Shown: positions 41,291-49,112 of the stretch, piece by piece
Layout: each line of letters starts with the position of its first letter
Numbering within the stretch: position 1 is the stretch's first letter
From: VRUE01 sp036276735
GTDB taxonomy: Bacteria; Actinomycetota; Thermoleophilia; Solirubrobacterales; 70-9
Length of the DNA stretch: 64,000 bases
Assembly: GCA_036276735.1 (NCBI GenBank)
Contig: DASUOH010000021.1
Location: forward strand, 62,001 to 126,000
Direction: 5' to 3'
Position numbers and translations under genes: made by a program
Notes under the pieces: model-generated
Seen by the model: only the letters and a program-made list of their open reading frames with translations
The model's database searches: none
Told to the model about the DNA's origin: nothing

Positions 41291-41794
41291 CTAGCCGAAG
41301 GTGACGCCGAATCGCTCGCACAGCCGCGGGATCGACTCGAAGTCGAACTCCAGCCCGTAGCGGGCGCCGAGGTCCGCCAGCCACTCGGGCTCGGGCGCCC
41401 CGGAGAGGCCGGCCGTGACGAGCTCGTCGAAGAAGCCCTCGAAGCCGCCGGGGGCGATGATCTCGAGGATGCGGCAGGGCTCGTCGCCGGCGTTCCAGAA
41501 GGTGTGCCACTGGTTGCGCGGCTTGTGGACGAGGTCGCCGGCTTCGGCGTAGACGACGTCGCCGCCGAGCAGCGCCCCCATCCGTCCCTCCAGCACGTAG
41601 GAGTACTCGTCCTCGCGGCTGTGGCGGTGCAGGGGCGCCGCCAGTGCACGCGGAGGCATCGGGTGCTCGACCAGCGAGAACCCGCCCGCGTGGGTCTCCT
41701 CCGTGTCGATCATGAAACGGACGCCGATCGAGCCGAGGCTGCCGGCCTTGCCCTCGCGGGGGCCGACGATCTTGGGAGCTGAGTGGGTGTGCAT
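41291..41794 (-). CDS. Cupin-domain protein
   Basis: A 167-residue single-domain cupin: PLHRHSREDEYSYVLEGRMG is cupin motif 1 with the metal ligands HxH and E, and GDLVHKPRNQWHTFWNAGDE is motif 2 with a His ligand. An acidic C-terminal extension follows. Metal-dependent dioxygenase, isomerase or binding activity is possible. The ATG at 41794 is preceded by GAAAGG. It is divergent from a TetR gene, with a strong promoter and repeated CATTGAACG elements between them, so it is the likely target of that regulator. Confidence 0.85.
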   Translation of the reverse strand: MHTHSAPKIVGPREGKAGSLGSIGVRFMIDTEETHAGGFSLVEHPMPPRALAAPLHRHSREDEYSYVLEGRMGALLGGDVVYAEAGDLVHKPRNQWHTFWNAGDEPCRILEIIAPGGFEGFFDELVTAGLSGAPEPEWLADLGARYGLEFDFESIPRLCERFGVTFG

Positions 41795-41808
41795 GGTGCG
41801 GTGCCTTT

Positions 41809-41867
41809 CATTGAACGGGGTGTTTAGCAATTGACGGGCACTGTAACATCATTGAACGCCATGTCAA
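41809..41867 (-). promoter_or_regulatory. Cupin promoter with repeated operator elements
   Basis: On the minus strand TTGACA (41867-41862) and TACAGT (41845-41840) are separated by 16 bases, a near-consensus promoter firing toward the cupin gene. CATTGAACG occurs at 41809-41817 and 41850-41858 and a variant CAATTGACG at 41828-41836, all on the plus strand with 19-22-base spacing. One copy lies inside the promoter spacer and one at the expected start point, which fits repression by the divergent TetR protein. Confidence 0.6.
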
Positions 41868-42451
41868 CTCAAAAACAAAAACGCCGCTACGAGCTGAAGG
41901 CGCGCGCCGAGGCCCAGCAGGCGACCAGGGCCCGGATCGCCGCCGCGGCCGCCGCCCTGCACGAGGAGGTGGGGATCGCGAGGACGACCGTCGCCGACAT
42001 CGCTCGCCGCGCCGGCGTGCAGCGGCTCACCGTCTACAACCACTTCCCCGATCTGCAGGCGCTGCTGCCGGCCTGCAGCGCCCACTGGCTCGACCAGCAC
42101 CCGCAACCCGACCTGGCGCCGGCGCTCTCCCTCGAGGACGCGACCGATCGGCTGCGGGGGGTGCTGGCCTCGCTCTACGGCTGGTACCGCGAGACCGCGC
42201 CGATGCAGCGGCGGGTCTTTGGCGAACGGGCCACGGTCCCCGAGCTCGACGCCTGGCTGGCGCAGTCCGCCGACCCGGTGCGGGCGCAGCTCGCCGCGAG
42301 CCTCTCGGCCGGGTTCGAGCGTCCCAACGCACGGGCCCTCGTCGCCCTCGCGCTCGACTTCTGGACCTGGCAGCGCCTCGACCGCGAAGGGCTGGACGAC
42401 GCTGGGGCGGCTGAGCTGATGGCCCGCGTGGTCGACTGCTCCAGCGGATAG
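41861..42451 (+). CDS. TetR family transcriptional regulator
   Basis: A 196-residue regulator. The N-terminal helix-turn-helix reads RARIAAAAAALHEEVGIART, TVADIARRAGVQRLTVYNHF, typical TetR. The rest is a helical ligand-binding domain with no recognisable subfamily. ATG 41861 is used; an ATG at 41831 lies inside the promoter region of the divergent cupin gene. There is no SD. The start codon itself overlaps the -35 of the cupin promoter, so binding there would couple both genes. Confidence 0.88.
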   Translation: MSTQKQKRRYELKARAEAQQATRARIAAAAAALHEEVGIARTTVADIARRAGVQRLTVYNHFPDLQALLPACSAHWLDQHPQPDLAPALSLEDATDRLRGVLASLYGWYRETAPMQRRVFGERATVPELDAWLAQSADPVRAQLAASLSAGFERPNARALVALALDFWTWQRLDREGLDDAGAAELMARVVDCSSG

Positions 42452-42455
42452 GCCA

Positions 42456-42472
42456 ATACCCCCTGGGGGTAT
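42456..42472. promoter_or_regulatory. CsoR copper operator
   Basis: ATACCCCCTGGGGGTAT is a perfect 17-base palindrome with the TACCCCNNNGGGGTA-type sequence bound by CsoR repressors. It lies 14 bases upstream of the ATG of the DUF4396 gene, so Cu(I) binding to CsoR (43902-44207) should derepress this two-gene operon. Confidence 0.9.
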
Positions 42473-42486
42473 GCTACGCTGCCGCC

Positions 42487-43905
42487 ATGGAGTCGACGAC
42501 CGCTCGCCACGACCAGCACGCCCACCACGACCATCACCATCACGAGATGCCGACCGAGGGGCGCGCCCTCACCGCGGTCGCGATCTCGGCGACGCTGCAC
42601 TGCCTGACCGGCTGCGCGATCGGCGAGGTGGCCGGCATGGCGATCGGCACCGCGCTCGGATTCTCCGACTGGGGCACCGTGGCGCTCGCGGTCAGCCTCG
42701 CCTTCCTCTTCGGCTACGCGCTGACCAGCCTGCCGCTTTTGCGGGCGGGACTCGCCGTCGGAGCGGTGATCCCGATCGCGCTCGCCTCCGACACCCTGAG
42801 CATCGCGACGATGGAGGTCGTCGACAACGCGATCATGCTGACGGTCCCGGGGGCGATGGAGGCTGGCCTCGGCGACATCTTCTTCTGGGGCGCCCTCTCC
42901 TTCGCGCTGGCGATCGCCTTCGTGCTCGCCGTGCCGGTCAACCGCTGGCTGATCGGGCGCGGCAAGGGCCACGCGGTTGTCCACGAGACCGGCATCCACG
43001 GCGGGCCGCCGGTTCGCGCCGTTGCGATCGCCACGGCAGCCGCCTTCATCTTCGGCAGCGCGGTCCTGATCGCCGAGGTGGCCGACGGGGACGGCGGCGG
43101 GCACGGCGGCGGTCACGAGGCAGCGCAGACCACGAGCCACGAGGAGCATGCGATGAGAGAAGCAGCGAACGAGAACGGGATGACCCTGCGGCTCGACAGC
43201 GACGAGCTGCCCGCCGGGCGCGACGCGGAGCTCGGCTTCACCGTCCGCGGCGAGGACGGCGAGCCGCTGCGCGACTTCGACGTCGTGCACGCGAAGCGGA
43301 TGCACCTGATCGTCGTCCGCGACGACCTGACCGGCTTCCAGCACCTGCACCCGGAGATCGACGGGTCGGGGCGCTGGAGCACGCCGATCGAGATACCGGA
43401 GGCGGGCGACTACCGGGTCTTCGCCGAATTCAGCAGCGGTGGCGAGGACGCGACCCTCGCCGGGGACTTCGAGGTCCCGGGCGAGTCGCAACCGGTTCCG
43501 CTGCCCGAGCCCTCCCTCACGGCGAGCGCCGGCGATGGCTACGAGGTCACCCTCGAGGGCGACATTCCGCAGGCCGGCCAATCTGCGGACGTGTCGTTTG
43601 CCGTGACCCGCGACGACGAGCCAGTCCAAGTCGATCCCTACCTCGGCGCCAATGGGCACCTCGTCGCGCTACGAGAGGGAGACCTCGCCTACTTGCACAC
43701 TCACCCAACCAACGGCGGCGCGGGGCACGGCGGGCACGGCCAGGCCGGCGACCATGCGCACGGCGAGGGGGCCGACGGCGGCACCGGGCCGACGATCGAC
43801 TTCGTCACCGAGTACCCGAGCGTGGGCCGTTACCGCCTCTTCCTGCAGTTCAAGCACGCCGGCAAGGTCCACACCGCCGCCTTCACGCGGGAGGTGGTGG
43901 AGTGA
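42487..43905 (+). CDS. DUF4396-type membrane protein fused to a His-rich copper-associated domain
   Basis: A 472-residue protein. It begins with a His cluster (residues 7-20). Residues about 28-210 are a DUF4396-like membrane region (LHCLTGCAIGEVAGMAIGTAL, a Cys/His-containing first helix, then several further helices, DNAIMLTVPGAME and a last helix AAFIFGSAVLI). A His/Gly linker follows (GGGHGGGHE). Residues about 235-470 are a soluble region with two beta-sandwich-like units, MHLIVVRDDLTGFQHLHPEI and LREGDLAYLHTHP, and a second His-rich loop. These halves usually occur as separate proteins in copper-related clusters. The CsoR operator upstream and CsoR downstream point to copper handling. 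Confidence 0.8.
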   Translation: MESTTARHDQHAHHDHHHHEMPTEGRALTAVAISATLHCLTGCAIGEVAGMAIGTALGFSDWGTVALAVSLAFLFGYALTSLPLLRAGLAVGAVIPIALASDTLSIATMEVVDNAIMLTVPGAMEAGLGDIFFWGALSFALAIAFVLAVPVNRWLIGRGKGHAVVHETGIHGGPPVRAVAIATAAAFIFGSAVLIAEVADGDGGGHGGGHEAAQTTSHEEHAMREAANENGMTLRLDSDELPAGRDAELGFTVRGEDGEPLRDFDVVHAKRMHLIVVRDDLTGFQHLHPEIDGSGRWSTPIEIPEAGDYRVFAEFSSGGEDATLAGDFEVPGESQPVPLPEPSLTASAGDGYEVTLEGDIPQAGQSADVSFAVTRDDEPVQVDPYLGANGHLVALREGDLAYLHTHPTNGGAGHGGHGQAGDHAHGEGADGGTGPTIDFVTEYPSVGRYRLFLQFKHAGKVHTAAFTREVVE

Positions 43906-44207
43906 GCGCCGCCAGCGCGGGCCCGGACGCCGCCCCCGCCTACCGCGGTGACAAGGAGGCGCTGCTGAAGCGGCTGCGCCGCGTCGAGGGGCAGGTCCGC
44001 GGCATCGAGCGGATGGTCGACGAGGAGCGCTACTGCATCGACGTTGTCACCCAGATCACCGCGATCCAGGCCGCCCTCGACAAGGTGGCGCTGGGCCTGC
44101 TCGAGGAGCACGCCCAACACTGCGTGATCGGCGCCGAGGCCGGCAAGCAGGAAGAGCGCACCGTCGAGCTGATGGGAGCGGTGAAGCGGCTGATGCGCCA
44201 CGGCTGA
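43902..44207 (+). CDS. csoR: CsoR family copper-sensing repressor
   Basis: A 101-residue all-helical repressor of the CsoR/RcnR family, starting at GTG 43902 in a GTGA overlap with the preceding gene. The helix 1 signature KRLRRVEGQVRGIERMV is clear. The Cu(I) ligand set Cys-His-Cys is present: Cys in ERYCIDVVTQ and His/Cys in EEHAQHCVIG. A Cu(I)-sensing CsoR is more likely than RcnR, which uses other ligands. Its operator is at 42456-42472, so the operon is autoregulated. Confidence 0.93.
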   Translation: MSAASAGPDAAPAYRGDKEALLKRLRRVEGQVRGIERMVDEERYCIDVVTQITAIQAALDKVALGLLEEHAQHCVIGAEAGKQEERTVELMGAVKRLMRHG

Positions 44208-44358
44208 CCCACGGCCGGTGATTGAACCGCCGCGAGCGGGTAGCGGACCGGCGTGGACAGCAAGAAGGCCGCCACCTTCCTCGCCGCGAGGAGCTCGGCT
44301 GAGTCGGTCGAAGAGACGTCTGGAAGAAGTGGCGACTGCTAGGAGGTAGTGGGAAACG

Positions 44359-44739
44359 ATGAAGAGCTGGGACCTGAAGACGGCGGATGTCCCGCCGCAC
44401 GAGCCGCAGATTCTCTCCACCGACGGTGACGCGCGGGCGATCGCGCTCAACCTGCCGGCCGGCGAGCAGATGCAGGAGCACGAGGTGCACGAGCGGGCTC
44501 GCGTCGTCGTCGTGGACGGCGAGGTCGAGGTGACGACTCCCGAGGGCGCGAGCGAGACGGCCGGCGCCGGGCACCTCTTCGAGTTCGACCCCGGCGAGCG
44601 CCGCACGATCTCGGCCCGCGCCGACGCCCGCCTGCTGTTACTGCTCAGCCCCTGGCCCGGCGACGGCCACCCGGGGGCGATGTCGCTCGAGGAGAAGTCC
44701 GAGGCGCGCGAGCGGGCCGCCGAGCGCAACGACGGCTGA
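44359..44739 (+). CDS. Small cupin-like protein
   Basis: A 126-residue protein with a single cupin-like beta barrel: ALNLPAGEQMQEHEVHERAR (motif 1 with H and E), VVVVDGEVEVTTPEG, then AGHLFEFDPGERRTISAR (motif 2, with one His replaced by Phe/Glu). The last 25 residues are charged and helical. The metal site appears incomplete. AGGAGGT lies 11 bases upstream of ATG 44359. It stands alone after csoR; the 150-base gap before it shows no other gene. Confidence 0.75.
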   Translation: MKSWDLKTADVPPHEPQILSTDGDARAIALNLPAGEQMQEHEVHERARVVVVDGEVEVTTPEGASETAGAGHLFEFDPGERRTISARADARLLLLLSPWPGDGHPGAMSLEEKSEARERAAERNDG

Positions 44740-44773
44740 CCGCGCCCCATAGCGTTGCGCTGAGCGTCCTCAG

Positions 44774-45244
44774 CTACAGCCCGCGCTCGTAATAGAGCAT
44801 CCGTGGGCCGTCGGGGGCGCCTTCGCGATTGGTGAAGCCGGCGCTCTCGTAGAGGCCGCGGGCGGCCTCGTCGGTCTCGGCGGTGTTGAGGTCGATGTGG
44901 TCGGCGCCGGCCTCGCGGGCCGTCTCCATCGCGGCTTCCAGCAGCGCCCGCCCCATGCCGCGACCGCGGCGCGCCGGGGCCACGTAGAGCTCTTCGAGGT
45001 AGGCGCCCGGCGCGTCGCTCCATATAGAGGGACTGAAGCGCAGCTGCGCGATGCCGTCCGGCCCGTCTCCGCCGAGCAGCACCGTCAGCTCGCCCGCCGC
45101 GAGCATCCGCTCGGCCCGCTCGGCGAGCGTCGCCGCGCCTGGCGTCGGTTCGCCGAACTCGGTGTTGAAGTCGTGCAGCAGCCGGGCGACGGCGGTGGCG
45201 TCCGCAGGAGTCGCGCGGCGCACCCGGTGCTCGTTCTCGCCCAC
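44774..45244 (-). CDS. GNAT family N-acetyltransferase
   Basis: A 156-residue GNAT acetyltransferase: VRRATPADATAVARLL (motif C), YLEELYVAPARRGRGMGRAL (acetyl-CoA-binding motif A, R/Q-x-x-G-x-G/A), then AGADHIDLNTAETDEAARGL and YESAGFTNRE (motif B). The substrate is unknown. GTG 45244 is the start. It lies 10 bases downstream, in its own direction, of the chromate transporter gene and is probably co-transcribed. Confidence 0.9.
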   Translation of the reverse strand: MGENEHRVRRATPADATAVARLLHDFNTEFGEPTPGAATLAERAERMLAAGELTVLLGGDGPDGIAQLRFSPSIWSDAPGAYLEELYVAPARRGRGMGRALLEAAMETAREAGADHIDLNTAETDEAARGLYESAGFTNREGAPDGPRMLYYERGL

Positions 45245-45253
45245 GGGTCGACC

Positions 45254-46408
45254 TTAGATCACGGTCAGCTGCAGGAGAGCGCCGATCGCGCCGCAGCCGA
45301 GCACGACGTAAAGCACGGTCAGCTTGCCGTGCCAGCGGTTGAGGACGAGAAAGGCTCCCACCGCGAGCAGCGCCGTCGGCACGTCGACCACCGAGGTCTC
45401 GACGATCTCCACCGTGACCGCGGCGATCAGGCCGATCACCGCCGCCGCGACGCCGAGCAGGAAGGCGCGGATCCGCTCGTTCTCGGCGGCGGCGACGAGG
45501 AAACGGTGGAGGAAGATCGGCAGGACGAAGGCGGGCAGGAAGATGCCGAGCGTCATCAGCAGACCGCCGCCGAGGCCACCAGCGAGGTAGCCGACGAAGG
45601 TCGAGAAGATGATCAGCGGCGCCGGCAACACGCCGCCGATCGCGAGGCCGTCGACGAACTGCTCGTCGGTCAGCCAACCCTGGCCCTCGACGGCGCTCTC
45701 CTGCAGGAAGGGTATGACCGTGAAGGCGCCGCCGAAGGTGAGCAGGCCCGCCTTGATCCCCTCGAGGAAGATCTCGGCGCCGAGCGGCAGCGCGACCGCG
45801 CCGACCGCGAAGCCGACAGCAAGCGGACCCGGCAGCGCGAACGAGGTCGCCCGCCCGCGCCAGCGCGCCGCGTTCTTCCACACCTCGTAGGCGAGGCCGC
45901 CGCCGAGCAGCACGAGCACGAAACTGGCCCCGGCGAAAAGCGTCAGCGCGAATGCGACAACCGCGATCGCCGCCAAAGCCACGTCACTGATGAACGACCC
46001 GCTGAGGCGGACCAGTGCCCGCGCGACGATCGCGCCGACCGCCGCCGCCAGCCCGTAGAAGAGCTCGTCCAGGTGGTCGGCCAGATCGGCCTCGACGTAG
46101 AGCGCCGAGAGGCCGAGCATCAGCAGGAAGCCGGGCAACATGAAGCCGAGCCCGGCGAGGAAGCCGCCCAGCTTGCCGCCGCGCAGGCGGCCGAAGAAGA
46201 CGCAGAGCTCGTGCGCCTCGGGCCCCGGGAGCACCTGGTAGACGGCGAGCGTGCGCTTGAACGTCGCCTCGTCGACCCACCCCTCCTCGTCGACGCACTC
46301 GTGCTTGATCATCGCGATCTGCGCCGCCGGTCCGCCCCAGGCGAGGCAGCCGAACTTGAGGAAGCGCAGGAAGATCGAGGCAGGCGATTCGGTCACTGAG
46401 CGGCGCAT
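45254..46408 (-). CDS. chrA: Chromate transporter (ChrA, CHR family)
   Basis: A 384-residue membrane protein made of two homologous halves, the usual long-chain CHR architecture. The N-terminal half has FLKFGCLAWGGPAAQIAMIK (FGGP-like motif) and LAVYQVLPGPEAHELCVFFG. The C-terminal half has GLLTFGGAFTVIPFLQESAV and DGLAIGGVLPAPLIIFSTF. CHR proteins export chromate by proton symport/antiport; without a linked regulator the substrate here is inferred. ATG 46408 is the start. Confidence 0.9.
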   Translation of the reverse strand: MRRSVTESPASIFLRFLKFGCLAWGGPAAQIAMIKHECVDEEGWVDEATFKRTLAVYQVLPGPEAHELCVFFGRLRGGKLGGFLAGLGFMLPGFLLMLGLSALYVEADLADHLDELFYGLAAAVGAIVARALVRLSGSFISDVALAAIAVVAFALTLFAGASFVLVLLGGGLAYEVWKNAARWRGRATSFALPGPLAVGFAVGAVALPLGAEIFLEGIKAGLLTFGGAFTVIPFLQESAVEGQGWLTDEQFVDGLAIGGVLPAPLIIFSTFVGYLAGGLGGGLLMTLGIFLPAFVLPIFLHRFLVAAAENERIRAFLLGVAAAVIGLIAAVTVEIVETSVVDVPTALLAVGAFLVLNRWHGKLTVLYVVLGCGAIGALLQLTVI

Positions 46409-46540
46409 CCTCGCCGATTGCGAGGCGCGCCTAATTTCCCATTCGACGACTTCTCCAAACCGTTTGCCTTCTCACTTTGCGGGCAGTCACACATACCGGG
46501 ACAAACGTCGCCGGGGAAACGAACGTGGAGGTACTTGGAG

Positions 46541-47158
46541 ATGGCTGACGCGACCAGCCCGCCGGGTATGAGCGGTACCCAGGGGCAAGACGAATCGCAG
46601 GTGCGCGAGAAGGCGCAGGAAGTAGCCGGGCAGGCGCAGGAAAAAGCACAGGAAGCGGCCGGGCAGGCGCGCGGGAAGATGAGCGAGCAGGTCGACCAGC
46701 GCTCGACCCAGGCGGGCGAGCAGGTCAGCGGCGCCGCCCAGGACATGCGCAGCGTCGGCGAGGAGCTGCGGAAACAGGGCAAGGACACTCCCGCCAAATA
46801 CGTGGACAAAGGCGCCGATCAGGCCGAGCGCCTCGGCTCCTACCTGAAAGAGGCCGACGGGGACTCGATCCTCTCGGACATCGAGGACTTCGGACGGCGT
46901 CAGCCGCTGGCGGTACTTGCCGGAGGGCTGGTCGTCGGGATCGCCGCCGCCCGCTTCCTCAAGGCGTCAAGCCGCGGTCGCTACCAGAGCCGCATCGGGT
47001 CGCAGCCCCATACGCGCGAGCTGGGCAGGGCACCGGTGCCCCTCCCCGACACCGCCGGCCAAACGGCGCCGGGCGAACCGCTGACGGGCAGCCAGTCGGT
47101 GCCGCTCGGGACGCCGCCGGAGAGCCCGGTCCCGACCGGGCCGGCCACGGGGCGATGA
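46541..47158 (+). CDS. Amphipathic helical protein with C-terminal membrane segment
   Basis: A 205-residue protein; ATG 46541 follows GGAGGTACTTGGAG. Residues 15-110 are an LEA/apolipoprotein-like amphipathic helix with KAQEVAGQAQEKAQEAAGQA repeats. Residues about 125-155 hold DIEDFGRRQPLAVLAGGLVV and a membrane helix (GIAAARFLKAS), resembling the DUF883/YqjD membrane-anchor end. A Pro-rich tail follows. It leads a coupled trio with a holin-family and a DUF3618 protein, an arrangement common in actinobacteria and thought to affect membrane stress. A GTTTGC-N15-GGGCAG element upstream resembles a general-stress promoter but is weak. Confidence 0.75.
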   Translation: MADATSPPGMSGTQGQDESQVREKAQEVAGQAQEKAQEAAGQARGKMSEQVDQRSTQAGEQVSGAAQDMRSVGEELRKQGKDTPAKYVDKGADQAERLGSYLKEADGDSILSDIEDFGRRQPLAVLAGGLVVGIAAARFLKASSRGRYQSRIGSQPHTRELGRAPVPLPDTAGQTAPGEPLTGSQSVPLGTPPESPVPTGPATGR

Positions 47159-47580
47159 GCGTCATGAACGGCCAGAGCGCCGATCTGCGCGACAGCTCCA
47201 CCGGAGAGCTGCTCAAGCAGCTCTCCGAGAAGAGCTCGGAACTGGTTCGCCAGGAGCTGGAGTTGGCCAAGGCCGAGCTCTCCGAAAAAGGCAAGCAGGC
47301 CGGCAAGGGCGCCGGCATCCTCGGCGCCGCCGCCGTCATCGGGTTGCTCGCCGCCGGAGCGCTGACCGCCTTCGTGATCCTTCTCCTCTCCGAGGCGATG
47401 GACGCGTGGGTGGCGGCGCTGATCGTGACCGTGGTGTACGGGGCAATTGCCGCCGTCCTCGGCCTCAAGGGCCGAGACAAAGTGAGGGAGAGCATGCCTC
47501 CCGCCCCCGAAGAAACCGTCGAGAGCGTTAAGGAGGACGTGCAATGGGCCAAGACCCGAGCCAAATCCGCGAGGAGATAG
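47155..47580 (+). CDS. Phage holin family (holin-X) membrane protein
   Basis: A 141-residue protein of the actinobacterial holin-X/phage_holin_3_6 type: STGELLKQLSEKSSELVRQE (amphipathic helix with LVRQELELAKAEL), then two membrane helices (GAGILGAAAVIGLLAAGALT, then WVAALIVTVVYGAIAAVL). The ATG overlaps the previous stop (ATGA) and its end overlaps the next gene by 37 bases. Despite the name, cellular members are not lytic proteins as far as known; they are envelope-stress associated. Confidence 0.88.
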   Translation: MSVMNGQSADLRDSSTGELLKQLSEKSSELVRQELELAKAELSEKGKQAGKGAGILGAAAVIGLLAAGALTAFVILLLSEAMDAWVAALIVTVVYGAIAAVLGLKGRDKVRESMPPAPEETVESVKEDVQWAKTRAKSARR

Positions 47581-48071
47581 AGCAGACCAGGTCGGAAATG
47601 GGTGACACCGTGGACGCGCTGGCGCACAAGACCGACGTCAAAGGGCGCGTCAAAGAGTCGTTCACGGACAAGAAGGAGAGGTTGCGAAATCAGATGATGG
47701 GCACGGGCTCCCGGCTCGGGGAAGCGACGCCGGACAGCGAACAGATGAAAGAAGGCGCCCGGCAGGCTGCCGGCGTGGCCCAGGAAAACCCGATCGGGCT
47801 GGCTATCGGCGGCCTCGCCGCCGGCTTCCTCGCCGGGATGATGCTGCCGAGCACCCGGGTCGAGGACGAGAAGATGGGACCGCTCGCCGATCAGGTGAAG
47901 GAGAAGGCATCCGAGATGGGCGAAGAGGCGGTCGAGCGTGGCAAGGATGTCGCTGGCCAGGTCGCCGAGCAGGCGAAAGAGACCGCCAAGGAGGCCAGCT
48001 CCGAACAGGCCGAGGAGATGAAATCGAGCGGTCAGGAACGCGCCCAAGAGGTGCGGCCCGTCTCCTCGTAG
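47544..48071 (+). CDS. DUF3618 protein
   Basis: A 175-residue protein: SQIREEIEQTRSEMGDTVDA, LAHKTDVKGRVKESF (the DUF3618 signature E-I-x-x-T-R-x-x-L/M-G-x-T-V-D-A-L), a single membrane helix (LAIGGLAAGFLAGMML) and an amphipathic KEKASEMGEEAVERGKDV tail. It is the standard third member of the holin-X operon and overlaps it by 37 bases. Function is unknown, probably membrane-surface related. Confidence 0.88.
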   Translation: MGQDPSQIREEIEQTRSEMGDTVDALAHKTDVKGRVKESFTDKKERLRNQMMGTGSRLGEATPDSEQMKEGARQAAGVAQENPIGLAIGGLAAGFLAGMMLPSTRVEDEKMGPLADQVKEKASEMGEEAVERGKDVAGQVAEQAKETAKEASSEQAEEMKSSGQERAQEVRPVSS

Positions 48072-48857
48072 TTGGCTGAGGGCGACACCGTCCTCCGCAC
48101 CGCCAGGCGCATCGACGAGGCGCTGGGCGGTGCGGAGGTTTCCGTCTCCAGCCCCAACCCGCGGGGCCGCATTGGCGGACTCGAGCGGCTCGACGGCAAG
48201 CGGCTCGATCGCGCCGAGGCGCACGGCAAGAACCTGCTGCTGCGCTTCGGCGATCTGGTCCTGCACAGCCACCTCGGCATGAACGGCGCTTGGCACGTCT
48301 ACCGGCAAGGGGGGGCCTGGCGCAAGCCGGCAGCCGCTGCATGGGCGGTGTTGAGCGGCGAGCAGTGGGAGGCGGTCCAGTTCGGCGGGCCGACCCTGCG
48401 GGTTTTGCGGGCCGGCGCCCTGCGGCTCGACCCGCAGCTGGCCGGGCTCGGGCCGGACATCCTCGCCGATGACTTCGACCTTGCCGAGGCCGTGCGGTCG
48501 CTGCGAGGCGCCAGCGACATGCAGCTCGGTGAGGCGCTGCTCGACCAGCGGCGGATCGCTGGGATCGGGAACATCTTCAAGAGCGAGGCGTGCTTCGCGG
48601 CGCGGCTCGGCCCGTGGCGGCGGCTCGGCGAGCTGGACGATGCCGACCTGCAGCGGGTGCTGCGCGCAGCCCGCGAGCTGATGCAACGGGCGGTCGCCGA
48701 CGGCCGCCACGGGCGCACCGTCTACCGCCGCGCCGGCCGCCCCTGCCCGGCCTGCGGCAGGCCGATCGCCTCGCGCGGCCAGGGCGACGCCAACCGAACG
48801 ACCTACTGGTGCCCCCGCTGCCAGGGGTGGCGCGTGACTTCGGGGCGGCCGGGGTAG
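48072..48857 (+). CDS. Fpg/Nei-type DNA glycosylase lacking the N-terminal proline
   Basis: A 261-residue protein of the endonuclease VIII (Nei) subgroup. The start is TTG 48072, giving MAEGDTVLRTARRIDEAL; family members start MPEGDT, where Pro2 is the Schiff-base nucleophile, and here codon 2 is GCT (Ala). Glu3 is present. The rest is canonical: HSHLGMNGAWHVY, ALLDQRRIAGIGNIFKSEAC (helix-2-turn-helix), and a zinc finger CPACGRP...YWCPRCQ. It should recognise oxidised bases but may have lost glycosylase activity. It begins at the base after the DUF3618 stop. Confidence 0.85.
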   Translation: MAEGDTVLRTARRIDEALGGAEVSVSSPNPRGRIGGLERLDGKRLDRAEAHGKNLLLRFGDLVLHSHLGMNGAWHVYRQGGAWRKPAAAAWAVLSGEQWEAVQFGGPTLRVLRAGALRLDPQLAGLGPDILADDFDLAEAVRSLRGASDMQLGEALLDQRRIAGIGNIFKSEACFAARLGPWRRLGELDDADLQRVLRAARELMQRAVADGRHGRTVYRRAGRPCPACGRPIASRGQGDANRTTYWCPRCQGWRVTSGRPG

Positions 48858-48866
48858 CCCCAGCAC

Positions 48867-49112
48867 ATGGCTCCCTGGATCGCCCGCCGCCTGCTGCCCC
48901 GCGCCTGGCGACGCATCCCCTGGAAGATGGTCTGGGCGGTCGCCATCTGGCTGAGCGAGAAGGGGCGCGAGCGAGTCGAGACGAACCTGACGCAGAAGGA
49001 GCGCACCGAGCTCTGGACGCTGGTCAAGAAGTCGAAAGGGCGGCCGGGCAACCTGGCGGGACGCGAGCAGACGCGGGTCAGGAACATCGTGACGAAGGCT
49101 GTCCGTGGCTGA
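48867..49112 (+). CDS. Small basic hypothetical protein
   Basis: An 81-residue protein with a possible membrane or surface helix (IPWKMVWAVAIWLSEKGRER) and a basic C-terminal half, TLVKKSKGRPGNLAGREQTR. It begins 10 bases after the Nei gene and overlaps the CDGSH gene by 8 bases, so it is in the same operon. From memory comparable short proteins (WLSxKGRERxxxNLTxxER) are widespread in actinobacteria without a function. Confidence 0.7.
   Translation: MAPWIARRLLPRAWRRIPWKMVWAVAIWLSEKGRERVETNLTQKERTELWTLVKKSKGRPGNLAGREQTRVRNIVTKAVRG

Noticed and set aside
39357..41294. 645-codon plus-strand frame opposite the M19-like gene
   Set aside because: It is Arg/Ala/Glu-rich shadow sequence with no domain or SD; the minus-strand protein has signal peptide and catalytic motifs.
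43830..45881. 683-codon minus-strand frame across csoR, the cupin, GNAT and chrA genes
   Set aside because: It crosses four real genes in both orientations; the composition is Arg-rich shadow.
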